From Plumapathes pennacea (taxonomy: Eukaryota; Cnidaria; Anthozoa; Antipatharia; Myriopathidae): 64,000 bases of DNA. Shown here piece by piece: positions 56,501 to 64,000 of the stretch. The translations under genes were made by a program, and so were the position numbers. The number at the start of each line of letters is the position of its first letter. Position 1 is the stretch's first letter. The stretch lies in assembly GCA_964036295.1 (NCBI GenBank), contig OZ038469.1, positions 5,534,067 through 5,598,066 of the forward strand. The letters are read 5' to 3'. The notes beneath the pieces were generated by a model. It searched no databases. It saw only the letters and a program-made list of their open reading frames with translations, and had not been told where the DNA came from.

Positions 56501-59500
56501 ATGACCGTTTTTCACTGTGGCAGTCTGTTAATACTTTCTTTGTGTTCTTTGGTGAGAAGCGAACAAGTCTACCGTAAGTATCATGATTTTGTTACTGGCG
56601 TATATATGAAACACTCCCAGGAGGATGGAAACTTTCCCCTTTGTCAAGCGCTTTCGTTTTTTGTGTGCGTGTGTGTGAACTAGCTTTTACCGATACTACT
56701 AAAAACGACGCTCACTCATTTATCATTGTAGCGTTACAATTTAACGTACATACACGTATTATATATCGTTGTAAAGGTCTTGGACGGCAGACTACAGATC
56801 TGGTGTTATCGTTTTCAGGCACACTGAAGATAAAGTATGATTGAGGTTAGTTTGAAACTTGATTGTTTCGGGAACGGAAAACAAAACTTCTGTCGGTTTT
56901 TTTCGAAAATGCTAAAACAACTTTTTTCTGATGCTCGATCAAATTGCCTAAAATGCCGTGTCAGCGAATTTTGAGCCGTTTGTTTTGAGGATTTTATTCC
57001 CATTTAAAGTGGAGGGAGTGTTTCAGGATCCTTTTTTTAAAACAAACTATTTAATAAAAATGAACGAAACAAAAAATCTAAAATCTCTGACAAAATATTG
57101 GAGAGGAATGCGCTGTCTACAGCTCACGAAAATTTGAGCAATATTGACAAAAAACGCTCTAAAGTTTTGTTTCCCAAAAGACCTGATTTTTCGCGAAAAT
57201 CTTTTATAGATCTGATCTAGATCGCACTCTAAATTTAACGTGTATAAAAAACGTAATACTAGATCTGCATTCTTCAGTCTCGGACCTTTACAACGATATA
57301 TTGTACGTGTATATGTCACAGCAACGCTACAATGATTTTTTCCGATAATATTTTTGAGGAACGCGCGAACCTTTATCGAGACCTAAACGTATATTTTACC
57401 AGATGGTTGTTAAAAGATTGAAGTGACAGCTCAAATTGTCAGCATTCAAAGCTAGAGATGTTTCGAGCCCAATACGTGAGTAGACTTCATAATTAGTCAC
57501 GAAAAACATATTTTAGCGTCTGATGTTTGTTTCGTGATGCCCTGGGATTAATAGATGCTATAATATTATACCATTTTGTTAGTTTGAAAAGAAAAGCGGT
57601 TAAACAAAAACAAACCGCTAGAAACCTAAGGCTAATCCGCTTCAAACTTTTGATTTCAAAAAGCTTCCTTTTCGCCTGATCTCCGTTTTCGAGTCGCACA
57701 CTCTAATTCGTTTTATTTGAAAACGCATCCATTTTCGAATCTCTCCACTTTGAGAGATTTACTGAAAAACCTTCGATTTAAAGTAATAGTTTTAGTGTAG
57801 ACAGAAAGCAATACGCACAAAAAAAGTATTCGTTCTTAAACGAAAATGGATTGTGTGGATAGAAAAGATGTACGAGAAAGTCTAATACACGGCGAAGTAT
57901 TTTACGGGTCAGTTCCTTTTTTTTTTTTTTTTTTTTTGAGCCTGCTTCAGGAGAGAAAAAATAATACTGACGAGTTAAAATTGTTTCTTATACGACAAAC
58001 GAAGCAGGGCCAAACGCTGTAGCCGCGCCCAAAAAGATGACGCGTTCGTAAACTTTGCTTGCGATAATTGATCACGTAAGCTAATAAACAAGTTGATCTG
58101 GTTCCTGACGAGTGCAATACGCTCCCACATTTGCACTCGTATCTATATAATAAGAAGAAAATTACACGGCGGCTTGAAGATATGGATTTAGTAAAAACCA
58201 TATTTTCACTCACTCGCGCAGCGCTTGTTCGTAATATATATATTTTTTACCACTCTAAAATAAAATTAACATCTTCGCGCCGCCGTGTGTAATATCCTCT
58301 ATATGCAGCGCGTGCTTTTCGTTTGGATTTGTATATCATAAGACCAAAAACTTTGCAAGTCAGGAATCTGGTGGTGATTTCTGTCATTAATATACGCGAA
58401 AGGCGCTGAGTAAAGAAACACCTGTCAAAATAAGAATATGGCAACAAAAATTTATAGAGTTGCATGTGCGCATGTTACGTTCAAACGATATGAAGGGCAT
58501 TGGTTTTGCGGATTGTTCAAAATGCATCCAGAATGTAACCTACTAGGAGCGAATACTCATTCCAACCTTTTCCTTTTTTCTTAGATGCTTGTGGGGATTC
58601 TCCGATTAGAACTGCCAACTATCTTTGTGTAGAGCCCAAAGTGAAGAGCTGTAACCAAACCAAGCTTGAGGGAGTGCTCTTAGTTTTTCGAGGTCAAGGA
58701 AACGAAAGGAACTGCGCAGACGAAGAAATGCAATTCCGGTTTGGTTTCGACGGCATCATATTTCACAAGTGCAGCAACATGATGGTTTGTCCTAAAGGTA
58801 GTGCAGTTGTTCTGTTTGACTCAGACTCGTTATCTTTATCATTGTTAAGAAACATAGAAATATATTAACAGACCTGTAGGAACACGCTTTATCTTTTTCC
58901 TTAGGTGTGAGGATAACCCCACGTGTTATTCCTCGGAACTTCGGTTTATTTGTTAAGCTTTTAAAAATAGTCTCCAAGTGGAAAATAAACAAGAGCACCG
59001 CTTTCCGAAAACCCACTATAAGGCGAGGGGATATCTGCGATTATCGTATTTCTAGTATATTAACAGGCGTGTATGAACACGCTCTATTTTATTCCTATGG
59101 TGTGAGGAAAACCTCAAGTGTTTTTCCTCGGAATTTAGGTTTATTTCTTATGCGTATCCCTAAGATTAGTTAATGCCATGTAACACGAGGCAACCTGTAA
59201 CTTGTCTCGCAACGCCGACGACAACATTGCAAGACAAGTTGCAAAATACATATTACACGTTGCGACAAGGCCACGCACATGAAAAATAGAAGAAAGCAAC
59301 TTTTTCTGCAACTTGTTCTGTAGTGGTATGAGTATTGTTCATATCCTGATCCTGGTTGATATTTCTGGTTGTCATTATTTTTAGATACGCATACAAATAT
59401 AAAACTTACATCCTCGTTAAGGCCCAATTTTCATAAATCGTAATAAATGCAAATTAGCTGTCATTTACATTCACCTCGAGTTACGTGAAGCAGCAAGTAA

Positions 59501-62500
59501 ATTATCCAGTGTAGTTATTTCTGGACCAAATGTTGCAGGTTTGATAATCACATCTAAAAGTATTTTTCTTTCTTTTGTTATTTTGGAAAAAAAAAAGAAG
59601 AGAAAGCCAAGTATGATAGCCTGGTTCTCAGAAAGAACGGTTGTGACCCAGAGATTGCCAAGTTTAACAGGTATAAGGCTATTTGCCATTTTAATGTAAT
59701 TCTGCATAACCTAGAGTCCAAGTGAATCTCTCTTTTAGGAGCACCAGTTGTGTAGGTCGCGGGGAGCTTGAGGGCGAGGCCGCGGGGGGGGGGGGGGGGG
59801 GGGGTCGCCATCTCGAAACTTAATGTTGTCAGTCAGGCGTACGACCTCCAGGCGAGGTTACTAAGCAGTTTACTGAACTGAGAAACAGACCTCCGTTGAT
59901 TTTATGCAACAAGATATTAACACAAGGCCTATAATTTCGAAATCACTGAAGAATAACGTAGATGATAATGTTAGGGGTTTTGTTTTGCTTGCTGGAAAAA
60001 AGCTAAAACTACGGCTCCATTAACTGGTGAGTTTTTAATAATTACAGTTGACGATTGTGTTATCAATTGTGTTTTTCAACAATCGCCGTATATTTCATGG
60101 TTTGATTCCCCAGGAACTGTGATGAAGGCCAAACAGGATTATATTGTGACCTTTTTTGCTAATTTTCAAACCTATTTCAGAGTGTTTTAGGTCCTGTCCA
60201 CACTATTTCGGATAACTTTGAAAACGGAGGTTTCGTATGAAAACGCATCGAAAGTTTTCCGTCCACACCACCTTTTTCGAGTCGTTTTGCTGTCCATACT
60301 AAAACGCATTTTCAAAAACATCCGTTTTCGGCCACCGAAAACGCGTCTTGGTGCGGAGGCCAATACGGATAATAAGTATCCGTTTTCAAATGTATCCAGA
60401 CTAGTATAGACGGGGCCTTATTGCAAGATATAAACCTTTCCAATAACCGTTGTCATCCGATTTGCATAACTTTGATCACAGTTTGACAGATGGAAATGCT
60501 TGAAGGTTTCTCGCCGTGTTTGTTGGCACACTGTAAGCTTGGCTAAAATGCAACCGGAATAAAGTGCTTTTGCTTTCTGAAGGCTATTAAAGTAGAAAAT
60601 ATCCGGCCTTGGGGCCACTGCTTTCCATATTAACTCATATTACAGTCTATTGCCTATCATTGCTTCGTTCTACAAAGACTACTACTAGTATTAGAATTTA
60701 TGAGTGGCCGGGTTTGTTTGCTCAACACAATCGGACCTTGTATTATTAAGTGACTTTATTTCAGTTTTTCTGTCAAAATATGTCCTTTTGATTTGATTCT
60801 AGGCAAAATACGTACGGCGTCACGCAATCGATTTTTTTTTTCAATGCAAAAAATATAGCACGCACTTATAGAAAGGGAAGGATAGAATGACACAAGGTTA
60901 TATGGGTACGATAATAGTATGGAATCTTAATCATTATTAATGGTGGTGTTTGTTTTAACTATTAGTCAGTGAGTGAGTAGGCCGAGCAAAGGAATGAAAG
61001 GAGTCTCAGCTAAAATCCTGAATATGACATAATTTGTTTGTCTCAAACAAAAGATTACCTAGTAGGTTGCTTCAAAACAGAAAGACAGGATACTGTGTCC
61101 ATCCAAGGAATGGATTAGCAAAGGATGGTGTTGACCTGCACTTCTGGCGTACATGCGACTACCAATACCGCTATAGACTGATATTACTCAAATTAGGTAA
61201 ATACAGCCGTTTTCGCATGACTGCCTTATTGATTGTCTCTGTGATTGTTTTGGTTTTGGTTTTCAACAGTCATTCGAAAAGCGCTCAATGACAAAGAATA
61301 ATGATATCTTAATTTTAGAGGAAATAATATAGATGCAAAAAATACTCAATTCTGATTGGCTGAGAACAGGGTGTTGCATTTAAATTATTGTATAAGTGTG
61401 CAACAATGGTTAATCAGGTGTGCAAAAGTAGTTAATCAGAGTTAATTGCACAGATTAATTGATTTTGCACGCTTCGTTGCCAAGAAAATCACGCAAGCAA
61501 GTCGCAAGCTCAACTTTTGCATCGAGAAAAAATGGTGGCCATGAGCGAGAGATATAAACAAGCAGCCTTAAAACTTTAAACTGGGGAATTTAAACGCAGG
61601 AAATCGGGAATAGTCTGAAACTTCAGGTCGTGATCAGCAATTTTTGTAAGTTGATTTCTCAGTTTCGATCCATTTTCTTTTGTTGAAAGGCTTGTCTGTG
61701 AAAGTTTAGCCGCTCGATGTTCGCGAGTGTGTCGATCGTCTATGCAGAACTTTATGACTGAGGGCTTCACGACACGATAGCAATTTTTTCACTCAACAGC
61801 AGCGCTTGCTATTAAAGTAAATTTAACTATACAGACTTGCCGTAACTAGGGTTTCTCTTCCTCTTGGTGATTGTCGGCAGCCAGTTATGCCGTTTATGGT
61901 TTTGCTGTTTTGTGACTGTCATCCATAACGTGTTCAAAGCAAAGGTCATGGTAAACTGTCTTTCATTCAAGGCTAATTCAAGACAATAATCCTGATTGAC
62001 TTGAGTTTTTGCATTGTGAATTCATATATATGAGTTTATCATATATACATCATATCATTGAATTTTTGCATTATGCAAATTTCCACAGCGTGAATTTTTA
62101 GCATCCAATGAAAAGTCGCGCGTTTGACATTGATTAATTGTGGTTTTACTTTGAAATGACTTCCTTCACCTTGTTTATTTTTGCATCTATATTATTAACT
62201 AGTAATCATTTGTGTGCTCATTCAATTAACGAATAATAGTGCTCGTAATGTTTGAAAATTCCACAAATAACACTCGTCCTGCGGACTCGTGTTATTTTTT
62301 ATTTTTGGAATTTTTAAACATTACTCGCTCTATTAATCGTTAATTGAATGAGCACACCAATGATTGCCACTACGATTACAAACCGCATTTTATGTGCCAT
62401 TTCTGAAATTCCTAATGCAATTAAAATTTTTGTTCTGTTTTCCAAGTAGTACATCAAATCGTACAAGAGCACACAAGAGACAACAATAATAGCTATAATT

Positions 62501-63962
62501 CGATGGAAATAACGTATTTTATTATATGACACAGGTTGCTCGTATGCTCTGATTGGTTGACTTTGCAGTGAATAACTTACTAATATACTTCGTTTGTTTG
62601 GTCTGTGCGGTACGTTATAAAACTTTGTCTTTAAAGCTCGGTCCATAACTTGCGGTACGCAATGCGCACGCGGTTAATGAGCTTTTTTGATTTCCCATTA
62701 CAGAATCAGCTTCTCCTAAGTTTGAAATCGCCAACTGGGACATTTTAGATAAAAATAATGTATGGGCAACGTGCAACTCCGACAAGCAATACCTACAGGG
62801 CATGTGGAGAGACATGAAAGTTTCAGGATCGGCTGGTCTACTGCGTCTGATTGAGTACGGAGGGTGCTCTAATGCACCGAAACCTTATACAGACCAAGAC
62901 TCAGATTGTTTAGATATCGACTGGCTATTGTTACTTGACGGGTAAATTTATCGTCTTGTTTTTGTATGGAACCCTTCACAGTATTGAATGCATGATGGGT
63001 AATGAAGGCAAATATACTGCATATACGTTTGTTTTTCTGACTGTTGGAACTTCGAAACAGTCCAAGTTGTCAATTTTAATCTTTTAGTGGCTCTAAATTG
63101 TGAGCAATTTTACTATTAAACCGAGACTTCTCGCACGCGTCGTCGACATTTCTTTGTTCTTGCCCTGATTACCCATCATGCATTTAGTACCGATGGGGGT
63201 GTACTTAATGCTGCATAAATATAAACCATGTAACACGTTTTGATTTTTTTAATAACCTCATTTGTAAAATGGTTTGATTTGTGATAATGATGTTGTCTTA
63301 GTTGGAAACCCTAGTCTGTCATAACACACTGATTTTAGTGTAGTTTAATGCACTTCTGGTTAGGTTTGTTGGAAAATCTTAGGTACTAGTAACAAGCGCC
63401 ATTCACGCCACATTAGATTTCGGTTATTTGTGCTAGCTTTACATTAACATGTTCTGGATAAATTCCTGATGTTGCTTTTTATTTCATTATAATCGAATGA
63501 AAAAATTGATGTTGATCCATTTAAACCTGAAACAAACGTTTTTGATCGATGAAAAGGAAACAATTACATACCCGCAAGCATTGATTTCAATGTTAACTTT
63601 TAATTTTATTTTTAAGTCTTCCTTTAAAAAATGCTATATTTTGCCTTATCTTTTTGCTTGTTGTAATAATTGTTTTAAACTCCCCAGATTCAACGTATGG
63701 GCCACATGTCCCTCTGGGCGTTTCCTTCAAGGTTTCTACAAAAGTAACGATCAATGGTTGCACAACATTGAAAGAGGGAGGTGCTGCAAACCCATAGATC
63801 ATCCTGAAATCTGGGGGAATTGTTACGATCAGGACGTTTTGATATCATTTGATAACAAGGGCTGGAGTTTCTGCAAGGAAGGGTTCCACATGGCGGGGAT
63901 ATACAAAAGCAAATGCAACCATATCCACTGTATTGAGAAATTCAAGTGCTGCCGAATGAAAA
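56501..63962 (+). CDS. Secreted cysteine-rich multi-domain protein, 5' part (runs off the window)
   Basis: Exon 1 (56,501-56,573) encodes a signal peptide 'MTVFHCGSLLILSLCSLVRS'. Exon 2 (58,585-58,797) has 'ACGDSPIRTANYLCVEP', 'RNCADEEMQFRFGFDGIIF' and 'CSNMMVCPKG'. Exon 3 (ending 61,196; acceptor unresolved, no in-phase AG found near 61,030) has 'TGYCVHPRNGL' and 'DLHFWRTCDY'. Exon 4 (62,704-62,941) has 'NNVWATCNSDKQYLQGMW'. Exon 5 (63,688-63,962) has 'FNVWATCPSGRFLQGFYKS', 'RGRCCKP', 'CYDQDVLISFDNKGWSFC' and 'KFKCCRMK', ending at a GTAAGC donor. Exons 2-3 look lectin-like ('CVHP' repeats); exons 4-5 are two copies of an extracellular Cys-rich module seen in coral secreted proteins, some labelled cephalotoxin-like. 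That name is from memory and says nothing firm about function. Confidence 0.65.
56722..57337. mobile_element. Inverted-duplication element, about 616 bp (intron 1 of secreted gene)
   Basis: The outer ends 'atcattgtagcgtt' and 'aacgctacaatgat' are inverted. The similarity continues inward for roughly 200 bases per arm ('atatcgttgtaaaggtc', 'cagatctggtgttat' against 'gacctttacaacgatat', 'actagatctg'). Both arms also carry matching 'ggaa.caaaacttc' type words. Confidence 0.65.
59777..59803. repeat. Poly-G tract
   Basis: An almost uninterrupted run of G, followed by a repeat segment shared with 4,005-4,060. Confidence 0.8.
60190..60420. mobile_element. MITE of the 'gtccacac' family, copy 2
   Basis: Starts 'ggtcctgtccacactatttc' and ends 'ctagtatagacggggcctta'. 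The interior has 'aaaacgcatttt' and 'atccgttttcggcc' words, like 21,974-22,334. Confidence 0.55.
61204..61286. mobile_element. Internally deleted GAGCGGTTTTCGG-family MITE, 83 bp
   Basis: Left 'cagccgttttcgcatgactg', right 'caacagtcattcgaaaagcg'. Only the terminal parts are kept. It lies 8 bases beyond the donor of exon 3 of the secreted gene. Confidence 0.6.
62212..62357. mobile_element. Palindromic MITE, arms about 65 bp (intron 3 of secreted gene)
   Basis: Left 'gtgtgctcattcaattaacg', right 'cgttaattgaatgagcacac'. The inner arms 'gtaatgttt.aaaattcc' and 'ataacactcgtcctgcggac' fold as well. Confidence 0.7.
62971..63200. mobile_element. MITE with 'acccttcac.gtattgaatgc' ends, copy 2
   Basis: Left 'acccttcacagtattgaatg', interior 'gagcaattttactatta' and 'gagacttctcgcacgc', right 'gattacccatcatgcattta'. 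Clearly homologous over its length to 29,554-29,781. Confidence 0.7.
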
Positions 63963-64000
63963 GTAAGCAGATCAATTTAAATGGGGCTCATTCACTTCGG

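Noticed and set aside
58914-59173. Open plus frame after a splice-acceptor-like TTAG, considered as an exon of the secreted gene
   Set aside because: It consists of two direct repeats ('gtgtgagga.aac.c' to 'tcctcggaa.tt') and shares sequence with 5,275, so it is repeat DNA.
1-64000. CRISPR array, prophage or bacterial contamination
   Set aside because: Repeats are MITEs, microsatellites or TPR codons; genes have eukaryotic introns throughout.

Overview
The window is animal nuclear DNA, very probably from a cnidarian and most likely a stony coral. The evidence is intron-rich genes with GT/AG splice sites, A+T-rich intergenic DNA, a dense crowd of short palindromic transposons (MITEs), two tRNA-derived SINEs, a Penelope-like element, a long TPR-CHAT protein encoded in one uninterrupted frame, and a single-exon class A GPCR. 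The species assignment is inference. No bacterial operons, rRNA, functional tRNA or CRISPR array was seen.

Layout. Positions 1-7,700 hold no intact gene: a pogo-like MITE, a frameshifted Penelope-like reverse transcriptase (minus, about 2,025-3,770) and a scrap of a Helitron/PIF1-type charged repeat region (4,219-4,443). A SINE (7,690-7,963) precedes the TPR-CHAT gene (8,010-11,588, plus). Downstream lies a LINE reverse transcriptase (minus, 12,230-16,242) split by a 2,891-bp DNA transposon (13,046-15,936). The transposon has CACTG termini, a 2-bp TG target duplication and dense subterminal repeats. The LINE abuts a 102-bp copy of the CHAT coding sequence (16,243-16,344). Positions 16,345-21,700 are repeat-rich, with one weak membrane-protein exon pair on the minus strand.

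Two conserved genes stand head to head with 138 bp between their start codons. COP9 signalosome subunit 3 (COPS3, minus, 35,104 to 21,779) can be assembled as 14 exons and 424 residues, every junction in phase. On the plus strand (35,243 to 42,806) a ten-exon, 263-residue gene resembles MAJIN, the meiotic telomere-nuclear envelope linker, but the model lacks a transmembrane helix. Introns of both genes carry many MITEs, several with clear TTAA, TA or TAA target duplications.

The right third holds a class A GPCR (minus, 44,308-45,279), a decayed receptor tyrosine kinase with fibronectin-III remnants (plus, 50,893-54,039) and the 5' part of a secreted, cysteine-rich, multi-domain gene (plus, from 56,501, running off the right edge). 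The space between is mostly MITEs, palindromes and simple repeats. Apart from the shared COPS3/MAJIN-like promoter there is no sign that the genes work as a unit.
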